Shown here: in pieces, positions 41,840 to 48,584 of the stretch
Position numbering within the stretch: position 1 is the stretch's first letter
Layout: the number at the start of each line of letters is the position of its first letter
NCBI GenBank assembly: GCA_902798755.1
Contig: CADBYC010000003.1
Span: 99,859 to 152,865 of the forward strand
From: an uncultured Ruminococcus sp.
GTDB lineage: Bacteria; Bacillota; Clostridia; Oscillospirales; Acutalibacteraceae
Reading direction: 5' to 3'
Length of the DNA stretch: 53,007 bases
Made by a program: the position numbers and the translations under genes
The notes under the pieces: generated by a model
Database searches by the model: none
What the model was told of the DNA's origin: nothing
Seen by the model: only the letters and a program-made list of their open reading frames with translations

Positions 41840-42922
41840 TTACTCAGTATCCTTGTCGTCTTCTTCATCCTCGCCCCAGAAGCCTGACTCGGGACGAATA
41901 TCTATCTTGTAATTGGTCAGCTTAGCCGCCAATCTGACGTTCTGACCCTTGTTGCCGATCGCCAGAGAGAGCTGGCCGTCGGGGACAGTCGCCTTGCATG
42001 CCTTGGTGCCGTCCTCGGCAAGCTCTACCTTTACGACGTTAGCGGGAGAGAGCGCCGCGGCGATGAACTTCTCGGGATCGTCGCTGTAGGGTACGATATC
42101 GATCTTCTCGCCGCCGAGCTCATCTACGATGGAGTTGACTCTCGCGCCGCGGGTACCGATACACGCGCCGACTGCGTCGATCTCTTCGTCCTCGGAATAA
42201 ACCGCCATCTTTGTGCGGGAGCCTGCCTCGCGGGAGATGGACTTGATCTCCACGATACCGTCGTAGATCTCGGGGACTTCCTTCTCAAACAATCTCTTGA
42301 CAAAATCGGGGTGGGTACGGGAGATGACCGCTCTCGGTCCGCGCTCGGTCTCCTTGACGCCCGCGACATAAACCTTGATAGTGCCGCCCTCGCGGAGGAC
42401 GTCGCCCTCGATCTGCTCGGACTTGGGCAGTACGGTAACGGCGTTACCGAATTTCAGGGTCGCGTTGCCTGTCACGGGATCGACGCGCTCGACGGTCGCT
42501 GTCGCGATCTCCTGCGCCTTAGACTGGAACTCGACCAGCATCTGATCCTTCTCACCGTCGCGGATACCCTGACGGATAACGGAACGCGCGGTCTGGACCG
42601 CGATGCGACCGAACTGCTTGGGCTCGAGCGGGATACCGACCTCTTTGCCGACAGCGGCGCGTTTGCTGATGACCGTCGCGTCCTCGAGAGAGATCTCAAA
42701 GTTTTCGTCCTCGACCTCTTCGACGACCGTCTTTAACAGCTTGACGGAGAAGGTGTTCTTCTCGGGATCCATCTTGATCTCAACGTTTTCGTTGCCGCCG
42801 TACAGGTTTCTGCAAGCGGTAACGATCGCTTTTTTGATCTGGGTGATCATATACTCAACGGGGATTCCTTTTTCTTTTTCAAGGAGTCTTAACGCCTCGA
42901 AAAGTTCTTTGTTGCTAGCCAT
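41840..42922 (-). CDS. nusA: Transcription termination/antitermination factor NusA
   Basis: A 360-residue NusA. The N-terminal domain starts NKELFEALRLLEKEKGIPVEY. S1 has ATATVERVDPVTGNATLKFG. KH1 and KH2 contain EIDAVGACIGTRGARVNSIV and LAIGNKGQNVRLAAKLTNY. The tail is short and acidic, without the extra C-terminal repeats of Proteobacteria, as usual in Firmicutes. Confidence 0.97.
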   Translation of the reverse strand: MASNKELFEALRLLEKEKGIPVEYMITQIKKAIVTACRNLYGGNENVEIKMDPEKNTFSVKLLKTVVEEVEDENFEISLEDATVISKRAAVGKEVGIPLEPKQFGRIAVQTARSVIRQGIRDGEKDQMLVEFQSKAQEIATATVERVDPVTGNATLKFGNAVTVLPKSEQIEGDVLREGGTIKVYVAGVKETERGPRAVISRTHPDFVKRLFEKEVPEIYDGIVEIKSISREAGSRTKMAVYSEDEEIDAVGACIGTRGARVNSIVDELGGEKIDIVPYSDDPEKFIAAALSPANVVKVELAEDGTKACKATVPDGQLSLAIGNKGQNVRLAAKLTNYKIDIRPESGFWGEDEEDDKDTE

Positions 42923-42978
42923 TTTTCCAAATCAGACCTTTCTATATAAAATGATAATTAATTGCGACTAAGGGATTA

Positions 42979-43066
42979 TATGTTTCTCGCTACGCTCAAT
43001 CAAATCATGCAATCCCTCCGAGTTCGCTTAACGCGAACCCACCTCCCTTTACCAAAGGGAGGCTTT
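42979..43066. repeat. CTCCCTT/AAGGGAG element between rimP and nusA
   Basis: Contains TCTCGCTACGCTCAATCA, AATCCCTCCGAGTTCGC-TTAA-CGCGAACCCACC (inner hairpin GTTCGC/GCGAAC) and CTCCCTTTACCAAAGGGAGG. It lies in the operon within the rimP-nusA gap and ends at the rimP stop. Confidence 0.8.
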
Positions 43067-43068
43067 AT

Positions 43069-43548
43069 TTAATCAAAGTCGTCCAGCTTGATATAAGCCG
43101 CGTCCTTTTTATTGATCGTGACGGTGTTCTCGCCGCTGTGGTCGGTGATGGTCACCATGCCGTCCTCGTAGGCTGTCAGAACGCCTTTGAATTCCTTGCC
43201 GATGCCTTCGAGCGGTCGGATCATCTTGACCATGATATCCGCGCCGATGAATTCTTCAAAATGCGCGGGGCGGACAAGCTCACGCTCGATACCGGGGGAG
43301 CTGACCTCGAGGATATACTCGCCGTCGATGGGGTCCGCCTTGTCGAGCGGTTCGTCCAGCGCGCGGGACATGTTCTCGCAGTCGTTGATGTCCACGCCGC
43401 CGTCCTTGTCGATGAACACCCTCAGATACCACTGGGAGCCTTCTTTAAGATACCGCACGTCCCAGATCCGAAGCGAGAGGCTCTCGGCGATCGGAGCGGC
43501 GATTTCTTCCACAACAGACACGGTGTTTTTCCCTTTGCTGTTCGCCAC
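43069..43548 (-). CDS. rimP: Ribosome maturation factor RimP
   Basis: A 30S assembly factor of 159 residues. It contains WDVRYLKEGSQWYLRVFIDK, the family block VDINDCENMSRALDEPLDK, YILEVSSPGIERELVRPAHF and the C-terminal SH3-like domain GVLTAYEDGMVTITD. I start at the GTG at 43548 with AAAGGATG upstream, as the upstream codons do not fit the family. It is the first gene of the operon, behind a structured leader. Confidence 0.95.
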   Translation of the reverse strand: MANSKGKNTVSVVEEIAAPIAESLSLRIWDVRYLKEGSQWYLRVFIDKDGGVDINDCENMSRALDEPLDKADPIDGEYILEVSSPGIERELVRPAHFEEFIGADIMVKMIRPLEGIGKEFKGVLTAYEDGMVTITDHSGENTVTINKKDAAYIKLDDFD

Positions 43549-43591
43549 GTTATCACATCCTTTCAATGTCGATATGCTCTGTAACAATAAC

Positions 43592-43624
43592 AAAGAGCGG
43601 GTCCGTCAAGACCCACTCTTTACG
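43592..43624 (-). promoter_or_regulatory. Hairpin in the rimP leader
   Basis: On the minus strand AAAGAGTGGGTC and GACCCGCTCTTT pair (one G-U) around TTGACG, followed by GTTATTGTTAC. Firmicutes rimP operons often begin with a leader hairpin containing AGTGGG/CCCACT that is thought to be an attenuator. Here the U-tract is interrupted, so termination may be weak. Confidence 0.65.
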
Positions 43625-43646
43625 ATAACATATCTTACTGTAGGAT

Positions 43647-43675
43647 ATTTTAGCACTTCTACCCATTATTGTCAA
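43647..43675 (-). promoter_or_regulatory. Promoter of the rimP-nusA operon
   Basis: On the minus strand TTGACA (43670-43675) and TAAAAT (43647-43652) with a 17-bp spacer. Confidence 0.8.
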
Positions 43676-43747
43676 GTAAATGGTCACCAAATATACGTCC
43701 GCAAGCCCGTCCGATTTTTCGCAAAATGAATATTTTTCAAAAAAGTG

Positions 43748-43776
43748 TTGACAAACAGCATTTTACTCGCTATAAT
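43748..43776 (+). promoter_or_regulatory. cysK promoter
   Basis: Consensus TTGACA (43748-43753) and TATAAT (43771-43776), spacer 17 bp. So strong a promoter suggests control by a repressor. Confidence 0.92.
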
Positions 43777-43784
43777 ACAACTAT

Positions 43785-43801
43785 CCTACTTGATAGGTAG
43801 G
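43785..43801. promoter_or_regulatory. Predicted Rrf2 operator at the cysK start site
   Basis: CCTAC-N7-GTAGG, inverted half-sites overlapping the expected transcription start. The same pattern (CCTAC-N7-GTAGT) lies between -35 and -10 of the Rrf2 gene at 46876-46892. Confidence 0.7.
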
Positions 43802-43828
43802 TTGAAACAAAGTACAGAAGGTGATAGA

Positions 43829-43885
43829 ATGTATTCGACAGGCTTTCGATGTCGGAGCTTAATGCCCGAAACCGATCAAAAATGA
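43829..43885 (+). CDS. Possible 18-residue leader peptide upstream of cysK
   Basis: Behind AAGGTGAT, the ATG at 43829 opens MYSTGFRCRSLMPETDQK and ends at TGA 43883-43885, 89 nt before cysK. A Cys codon at position 8 makes it a candidate for cysteine-sensitive translation or attenuation. A short stem (AAGCC/GGCTT) lies after it near 43915-43934. It may be a chance ORF; only the good ribosome site, the location and the Cys codon support it. Confidence 0.45.
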   Translation: MYSTGFRCRSLMPETDQK

Positions 43886-43974
43886 TCAAACGCCGTTCAT
43901 AAGAATAACTCGGAAAAGCCCCGACGAGAGGCTTTACAAACAAAAAACGATACTATATAATAAGGAGAAACATC

Positions 43975-44907
43975 ATGTCTAAGATATTCACTTCCGCCGA
44001 TCAGCTGATCGGCAAGACCCCGCTGCTTGAACTGACCCAAATCGAAAAGAACCTGAACCTGGGCGCGAAGATCCTCGCAAAGCTCGAATACTTCAATCCC
44101 GCAGGCTCTGTCAAAGATCGTATCGCCAAGGCGATGATCGACGACGCGGAGGCTAAAGGACTGCTGAAAGAGGGCTCCGTCATCATCGAGCCGACCTCCG
44201 GCAACACCGGTATCGGTCTGGCGGCTGTGGCGGCAGCACGAGGCTACCGCATCATCATCGTCATGCCCGAGACCATGAGCGTTGAGCGCAGACAGCTGAT
44301 GAAGGCTTACGGCGCTGAGCTGGTGCTCACCGAAGGCGCGAAGGGCATGAAGGGCGCGATCGCCAAGGCCGACGAGCTCGCAAAGGAGATCGAAGGCGCG
44401 TTCATTCCCGGTCAGTTCGTCAATCCCGCCAACCCCGCCGCGCATGTCGCGACCACCGGCCCCGAGATCTATGAGGACACCGACGGCAAGGTCGATATCT
44501 TTGTCGCGGGCGTAGGCACAGGCGGCACCGTCACCGGCGTAGGCGAATATCTGAAAAGTAAAAATCCCGACGTCAAGATCGTAGCTGTAGAGCCTGCTTC
44601 TTCTCCCGTGCTGAGCAAGGGCGAGGCAGGCGCGCATAAGATACAGGGTATCGGCGCGGGCTTTGTCCCCGACGTGCTGAACACCGCCGTTTACGACGAG
44701 GTCATCGCCGTAGAGAATGACGACGCCTTCGCGGCAGGAAAGCTGATCGGCAAGAGCGAAGGCGTGCTGGTCGGTATCTCCTCCGGTGCGGCAGCATACG
44801 CGGCGATCGAGCTGGCGAAACGCCCTGAGAACGCGGGCAAGAACATTGTCGTTCTTCTGCCTGATACGGGCGACCGCTACCTCTCCACTCCCCTGTTCCA
44901 AGATTAA
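43975..44907 (+). CDS. cysK: Cysteine synthase (O-acetylserine sulfhydrylase)
   Basis: Makes cysteine from O-acetylserine and sulfide with PLP. The 310-residue protein has the PLP Lys K47 in [11 protein letters not shown], the substrate loop [12 protein letters not shown], the phosphate-binding [15 protein letters not shown] and [11 protein letters not shown], and the C-terminal [21 protein letters not shown] precedes the ATG at 43975. It works downstream of CysE. Its own promoter, operator and leader suggest sulfur-responsive control. Confidence 0.97.
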   Translation: MSKIFTSADQLIGKTPLLELTQIEKNLNLGAKILAKLEYFNPAGSVKDRIAKAMIDDAEAKGLLKEGSVIIEPTSGNTGIGLAAVAAARGYRIIIVMPETMSVERRQLMKAYGAELVLTEGAKGMKGAIAKADELAKEIEGAFIPGQFVNPANPAAHVATTGPEIYEDTDGKVDIFVAGVGTGGTVTGVGEYLKSKNPDVKIVAVEPASSPVLSKGEAGAHKIQGIGAGFVPDVLNTAVYDEVIAVENDDAFAAGKLIGKSEGVLVGISSGAAAYAAIELAKRPENAGKNIVVLLPDTGDRYLSTPLFQD

Positions 44908-44918
44908 GGTCAACGCAC

Positions 44919-44951
44919 AGCGGCTTCGGGTGATTTCGAAGCCGCTTTTTA
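44919..44951 (+). terminator. cysK terminator
   Basis: AGCGGCTTC (44919-44927) and GAAGCCGCT (44938-44946) pair perfectly, followed by TTTTA. Confidence 0.88.
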
Positions 44952-44958
44952 CTTTATG

Positions 44959-44975
44959 GGAAACGACTCGTTTCC
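44959..44975. promoter_or_regulatory. Palindrome upstream of the ECF-transporter S gene
   Basis: GGAAACGA-C-TCGTTTCC, a perfect 8-bp inverted repeat 20 nt before the start codon. It may be an operator or an mRNA hairpin over the ribosome site region. Confidence 0.4.
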
Positions 44976-44995
44976 ATCAGGAAGAAGGAAAGTAT

Positions 44996-45535
44996 ATGAA
45001 AACCAAACATTCGGCGCATACCCTCCATATCGTCATCGCGGCAATGTTTGCGGCGATGATCGCGGTCATGACCGCTTTTGTCCAGATCAAGACCCCCACA
45101 GGCGGCTACGTCCACCTCGGCGACTCGATGATCTATCTGACGGCGAGCTTCCTGCCCCTGCCGTTCGCCGTCGCGGCGTCCGCCATCGGCGGCGGTATCG
45201 CCGACCTGCTGGTCTATCCCGAGACCATCATCTACACTATCATCATCAAAGCGCTCAACGCCGTTTTCTTCAGCGCGAAGGGCGACAAGCTCCTGACTAA
45301 GCGCAACGCGCTGATGACCATTCCCTCGGGGCTCGTGACGGTGATCGGCTACTCGATCTCTAAGCTGATCCGTCAGCTCTTGGCGGGCGACAGCTTCCAC
45401 TCGGCGCTGGTCACCGCCCTCTGGAAAATGCCCGAGAACGCAATACAGGCAGTCGCCTCGGCGCTGATCTTCATTCTGATCGCCGTCGCGTTTGATAAGG
45501 CGGATATCAAGAAGCGTATGCGGGGAAATAAATAG
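44996..45535 (+). CDS. ECF-transporter S component-like membrane protein
   Basis: A 179-residue protein with five to six hydrophobic segments. The substrate-domain start is HIVIAAMFAAMIAVMTAFVQ, followed by GYVHLGDSMIYLTASFLPLP and AIGGGIADLLVYPETIIYTI. This pattern fits S components of energy-coupling factor vitamin transporters of the TIGR04002 type. The ligand is unknown and no EcfA/EcfT genes are in the window, so it would use a shared module. It lies after the cysK terminator. GAAGAAGG precedes the ATG at 44996. Confidence 0.8.
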   Translation: MKTKHSAHTLHIVIAAMFAAMIAVMTAFVQIKTPTGGYVHLGDSMIYLTASFLPLPFAVAASAIGGGIADLLVYPETIIYTIIIKALNAVFFSAKGDKLLTKRNALMTIPSGLVTVIGYSISKLIRQLLAGDSFHSALVTALWKMPENAIQAVASALIFILIAVAFDKADIKKRMRGNK

Positions 45536-45544
45536 GGTATCAAA

Positions 45545-45577
45545 AAACGCCTTGCGATCAAGAATCGCAGGGCGTTT
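45545..45577 (+). terminator. Terminator of the ECF S-component gene
   Basis: AAACGCCTTGCGAT and ATCGCAGGGCGTTT pair with one G-U, followed by ACTTGT. Confidence 0.75.
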
Positions 45578-45593
45578 ACTTGTAGGGGATACA

Positions 45594-45609
45594 TGTTTCA
45601 CGTCAAATA
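45594..45609. other. Degenerate parS-like sequence
   Basis: TGTTTCACGTCAAATA matches the parS consensus at 14 of 16 positions. The loss is in the right half-site. It may be a weak ParB site or chance. Confidence 0.3.
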
Positions 45610-45647
45610 CGAATTAATCAGTTGGTCGCTTTGCTCCATTTATACAA

Positions 45648-45691
45648 TCCCTCACCCGCTCCCGCGGGAGCTCCCTTTACCAAAGGGAGCC
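45648..45691. repeat. CTCCCTT/AAGGGAG element overlapping the mnmA 3' end
   Basis: CCCTCACCCGCTCCCGCGGGAGCTC then CCCTTTACCAAAGGGAGCC (written apart). Read on the minus strand it encodes the last residues of MnmA and its TGA. Confidence 0.85.
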
Positions 45692-46737
45692 TGTTGTATC
45701 ACACCGCCGCCGAGGACGATATCATCGTCGTACAGCACGCATGCCTGACCGGGGGTGATCGCGCGGATCGGCTCGTCAAAGATCACGGTCACGGTGCCGT
45801 CGCCGTTCACGCAGGCAGTGGCGGGCTGTTCCTTCTGGCGATAGCGGGTCTTTGCCTTACACCGCACGGGAGCCGTCGGCTCTTCTCCCGAGATCCAATT
45901 GAAGTCGCTCACCTGCGCGACGGTGCTGAACAGGTTGCTTTCGTCCCCGAGCACTACGGTGTTCTCTTCGGCGTTGATCTTCACCACGTAGATCGGCGCG
46001 CCGACGCTGATACCAAGGTGCTTGCGCTGACCGATGGTGTAATGCGAGATACCCTTATGCTGACCGAGCACCTCTCCGTCGAGGGTCACAAAGTCGCCCG
46101 TCGGCATCGCGCCGCATTTTGCTTCGATAAAGCCCGCGTAATCGCCGTCGGGCACAAAGCAGATATCCTGGCTGTCGGGCTTGTTGGCGTTGACAAAGCC
46201 GTGCTCCGCCGCGATACGCCGCACCTCGTCCTTGCTCAGTCCGCCGAGCGGGAAGCGGATATGCTTTAACTGCTCCTGCGTGAGCGAATAGAGCACATAG
46301 CTCTGATCCTTTGCGGGATCGAGCGCCTTTTTCAGCAGGAACTTTCCGTTTTCTTCCTCCACGCGGGCATAATGCCCCGTCACTACCAAGTCGCACGACA
46401 GCTCACGCGCACGGACAAGCAGCTTGTCGAACTTCATATAGCGGTTACAGTCGATACAGGGATTGGGCGTGATCCCCCGACGGTAGCTGTCCACAAATTT
46501 GCCGATGATCTTCTCTTCAAAATCATCGGTAAAGTTGAACACATAGAACGGGATCCCGATACGGTAGCACACCGCGCGCGCGTCCTCGACCTCTTTTAAG
46601 GAACAGCAGGACTTGGGGTCATCGTCGTCTTCTTTATCGAACAGGCGCATCGTACAGCCGATGCGCTCGTGCTCCTGCATCAACAGAGCCGCGACGGACG
46701 AATCCACGCCGCCGCTCATTGCGATCAATGCTTTCAT
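45652..46737 (-). CDS. mnmA: tRNA-specific 2-thiouridylase MnmA
   Basis: Thiolates U34 of Lys, Glu and Gln tRNAs. The 361-residue protein has the PP-loop SGGVDSSVAALL at residues 8-19, the catalytic region TPNPCIDCNRYMKF, the second Cys in SQDICFVPDGDY and the C-terminal beta-barrel. I start at the ATG at 46737 with GAGGGT upstream; earlier codons lie in a repeat. The normal end would be near VLGGGVI; the final APFGKGSSRGSG is encoded by the adjoining repeat. It is divergent from the Rrf2 regulator, while in many bacteria mnmA sits in the isc operon. Confidence 0.95.
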   Translation of the reverse strand: MKALIAMSGGVDSSVAALLMQEHERIGCTMRLFDKEDDDDPKSCCSLKEVEDARAVCYRIGIPFYVFNFTDDFEEKIIGKFVDSYRRGITPNPCIDCNRYMKFDKLLVRARELSCDLVVTGHYARVEEENGKFLLKKALDPAKDQSYVLYSLTQEQLKHIRFPLGGLSKDEVRRIAAEHGFVNANKPDSQDICFVPDGDYAGFIEAKCGAMPTGDFVTLDGEVLGQHKGISHYTIGQRKHLGISVGAPIYVVKINAEENTVVLGDESNLFSTVAQVSDFNWISGEEPTAPVRCKAKTRYRQKEQPATACVNGDGTVTVIFDEPIRAITPGQACVLYDDDIVLGGGVIQQAPFGKGSSRGSG

Positions 46738-46759
46738 ATTACCCTCGATTATCAGAATT

Positions 46760-46803
46760 CGGTTGAGATTGCGAGGTTGATTATTGTTCAACCTCGCAAT
46801 GAC
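46760..46803. repeat. ATTGCC element upstream of mnmA
   Basis: CGGTTGAGATTGCGAGGTTGA, a short loop and TTCAACCTCGCAATGAC. It forms a long hairpin (TTGCGAGGTTGA/TCAACCTCGCAA) directly before the mnmA start region. Confidence 0.85.
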
Positions 46804-46867
46804 CGTTTTTAGAATATGGGCTTATTATATATGAAAAAAGAAAAAGTGTAAAGTGTAAAAGATATAC

Positions 46868-46897
46868 TTGATTTACCTACCGTGTTTGTAGTATAAT
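46868..46897 (+). promoter_or_regulatory. Rrf2-gene promoter with its operator in the spacer
   Basis: TTGATT (46868-46873) and TATAAT (46892-46897), spacer 18 bp. Within the spacer CCTAC (46876-46880), seven bases, GTAGT (46888-46892) match the cysK operator. I infer autoregulation. Confidence 0.7.
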
Positions 46898-46910
46898 AGT
46901 ATTGATTTTA

Positions 46911-46992
46911 ATCGGTTGAGATTGCCGCGGGGAACCCTCAGGCGCTGTGCGCCAGCTCCCTTAGAAAAAGGAGCCTATGCCCTCGCAATGAC
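46911..46992. repeat. Nested repeat: CTCCCTT element inside an ATTGCC element
   Basis: The outer ends are ATCGGTTGAGATTGCCGCGG and CCCTCGCAATGAC. Between them lie AACCCTCAGGCGCTGTGCGC and CAGCTCCCTTAGAAAAAGGAG of the other family. It occupies the 5' leader of the Rrf2 gene. Confidence 0.8.
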
Positions 46993-47017
46993 CGTTGATA
47001 AAAGAAGGGTGATAATC

Positions 47018-47446
47018 ATGATGGTATCTACCAGAGGCCGCTACGCCCTGCGCGTATTGATCGACCTTGCAGAGCACAACAACGGCGCTTACATCCCGAT
47101 GAAGGACGTCGCCGCAAGACAGGAGATCTCGTTAAAATACCTTGAGCGAATCCTCCCGACCCTCACCAAGGCGAAGCTGATCGAGGGCGTACACGGCAAG
47201 GGCGGCGGCTATAAGCTGACCCGCGCGCCTGAGAAATACACCGTCGGCGAGGTACTGCGCCTGACCGAGGGCGACCTCGCCCCCGTCGCCTGTCTCTCGC
47301 CTGAAGCAGAGCCCTGCGAGCGCGCCGCGGAATGCCGCACCCTGCAGATGTGGAAGGGCTTCTACGACATGACCAACAGGTACTTCGACGGTATCACGAT
47401 CGCCGACCTGACCCGCACCGAGACCGCGGATAACTATGTGATATAA
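47018..47446 (+). CDS. Rrf2-family regulator, IscR/CymR-like
   Basis: A 142-residue winged-helix regulator. It starts STRGRYALRVLIDLAEHN, has the recognition helix ISLKYLERILPTLTKAKLIE and the wing GKGGGYKLTR. Three cysteines C92, C100 and C106 (ACLSPEAEPCERAAECRTL) match the Fe-S ligands of IscR (C92, C98, C104) except for spacing. The shared operator at cysK suggests it senses Fe-S or cysteine status. iscS/iscU are not in the window. The start at 47018 has GAAGGGTGAT. Confidence 0.9.
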   Translation: MMVSTRGRYALRVLIDLAEHNNGAYIPMKDVAARQEISLKYLERILPTLTKAKLIEGVHGKGGGYKLTRAPEKYTVGEVLRLTEGDLAPVACLSPEAEPCERAAECRTLQMWKGFYDMTNRYFDGITIADLTRTETADNYVI

Positions 47447-47450
47447 AAAG

Positions 47451-47614
47451 CCTTCCCCTTGAGGGGAAGGTGTCGAGCGACTGAGCGAGACGGATGAGGT
47501 GAAAGCCTTTCAGTTCCATCAATATTCGACATAAAACGGAAACGTTTCCACCTCATCCGACCTTTTCGACGTTTGAACGTCGAAAAGCCTACCTTCCCCT
47601 CAAGGGGAAGGCTG
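47451..47614. repeat. Inverted pair of CCTTCCCCTTGAGGGGAAGG elements
   Basis: The left copy starts AGCCTTCCCCTTGAGGGGAA and ends GACGGATGAGGTG. The right copy is reversed: CACCTCATCCGACC, a TTTTCGACGTTTGAACGTCGAAAA hairpin (in parts TTTTCGACGTT and AACGTCGAAAA), and CTTCCCCTCAAGGGGAAGGC. The copies enclose about 50 nt. It is a REPIN-like layout after the Rrf2 gene. Confidence 0.8.
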
Positions 47615-47623
47615 ATCATTAAC

Positions 47624-47652
47624 AACGCCCCTCCGAGAGAAAGGGCGTTTTC
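47624..47652 (+). terminator. Terminator downstream of the Rrf2 gene
   Basis: AACGCCC (47624-47630) and GGGCGTT (47643-47649), then TTTCT. Confidence 0.6.
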
Positions 47653-47664
47653 TGCGTTCATAGC

Positions 47665-47997
47665 CTACAGCGACGGCTCGGGCGGTTCGGTGACCTCCTT
47701 GCCGTCATAGGTATAGGTCTTATCCTTTAATGTGATCGTTCCGTTATCCTTGAACGTAATATCCGTATTTTCGTCAAACGGAGGGTTTTCCCAGTAAAAA
47801 TCTTTGACCTCATGCCAATCCTTTATGAACTCAAACGCTCCGACCGAAAAGCTATGCGTACTGTCCTCGGAGAAGTCAAAGGAACGCCTGCCTGTATAGT
47901 TTTCGGTTTTATCGGGCGCGAGCAGTCCGTTTTCGATATATAACCGTATCGCTCTGTCGGACAGCCCCGTGCGCTCACATACCGTTTTGATTTTCAT
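47665..47997 (-). CDS. Truncated or chimeric MerR-type protein
   Basis: A 110-residue ORF. Residues 1-44 are a clear MerR-type winged helix start (MKIKTVCERTGLSDRAIRLY followed by ENYTGRRSFDFSED). The sequence then leaves the family: no dimerisation helix follows, but a polar segment IKDWHEVKDFYWENPPFD, then ITFKDNGTITLKDKTYTYDG. It may be an internally deleted MerR gene that kept its frame, or a fusion. It probably cannot bind DNA as a normal dimer. Confidence 0.6.
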   Translation of the reverse strand: MKIKTVCERTGLSDRAIRLYIENGLLAPDKTENYTGRRSFDFSEDSTHSFSVGAFEFIKDWHEVKDFYWENPPFDENTDITFKDNGTITLKDKTYTYDGKEVTEPPEPSL

Positions 47998-48118
47998 ACA
48001 ATCACCTGATTTCTCCCTTATATTACACTTTGACGCAGGGTAAAAGTCAAGGGCTTTTCAGAAATATACGCTGATAGATGCAAAAACTGCCCCAATCATC
48101 GGAGTAGATGATCTGCTT

Positions 48119-48520
48119 CACGGTAAGCGACGTTTATCGGAAGGGTTTCGGTACGTCGCAAGCGCCGTACCCTACAAATTGTTCATCTGCTTTGCATGTA
48201 AACAGCATAAGCAGGTAAGGTAACGGACGACCAATGGTCGTCAAGGTAACGGACGACCAATGGTCGTCCCTACGGCTGTGTTGATTTTCTTTACGGTAAA
48301 CGGCGTTTGATGGAAAGGTTTCGGTACGTCGCAAGCGCCGTACCCTACAAATTGTTCATCTGCTTCGCATGTAAACAGCATAAGCAGGTAAGGTAACGGA
48401 CGACCAATGGTCGTCCCTACGGCTGTGTTGATTTGCTTTACGGTAAACGGCGTTTGACGGAAAGGTTTCGGTACATCGCAAGCGCTGTACCCTACAAATT
48501 GTTGAGCTGCTTTGCATTCG
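48119..48520. repeat. 147-bp tandem array carrying RAYT-type REP hairpins
   Basis: Two and a half to three units begin with (T)ACGGTAAACGGCGTTT at about 48120, 48294 and 48441. The period is 147 bp, plus a 26-bp internal duplication in the first unit. Each unit has hairpin 1, GGTACGTCGC-AA-GCGCCGTACC with tail CTAC. Units one and two also have hairpin 2, GGACGACC-AAT-GGTCGTCC with tail CTACGG (48225-48242 without tail, 48251-48275, 48398-48422). Open frames through it are by-products of a period divisible by three. The rest of 47998-48711 holds the glgP terminator and one ATTGCC element. Confidence 0.85.
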
Positions 48521-48542
48521 GCGACACATATCTTTATATACA

Positions 48543-48572
48543 AAAACTGCCCCGATCGCTCGGGGCAGTTCG
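48543..48572 (-). terminator. glgP terminator
   Basis: AACTGCCCCGA (48545-48555) and TCGGGGCAGTT (48560-48570) pair perfectly. On the minus strand a T-run follows. CAAAAACTGCCCC also occurs near 48078, suggesting a duplicated relic on the far side of the array. Confidence 0.85.
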
Positions 48573-48584
48573 GTTTTTATTCAG

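Noticed and set aside
43802-43974. SAM or other known riboswitch before cysK
   Set aside because: No conserved core of a known riboswitch could be aligned by eye. The stretch is better explained by an operator, a short ORF and a weak hairpin.
48119-48520. CRISPR-like array
   Set aside because: Repeats are 147 bp and contiguous, with no unique spacers and no cas genes nearby.
48134-48543. Open reading frames with repeated FVGYGACDVPKPF units across the tandem array
   Set aside because: They arise because the 147-bp period is divisible by three. The DNA shows hairpins with compensated stems and a shared tail, there is no ribosome site, and no family is recognised.
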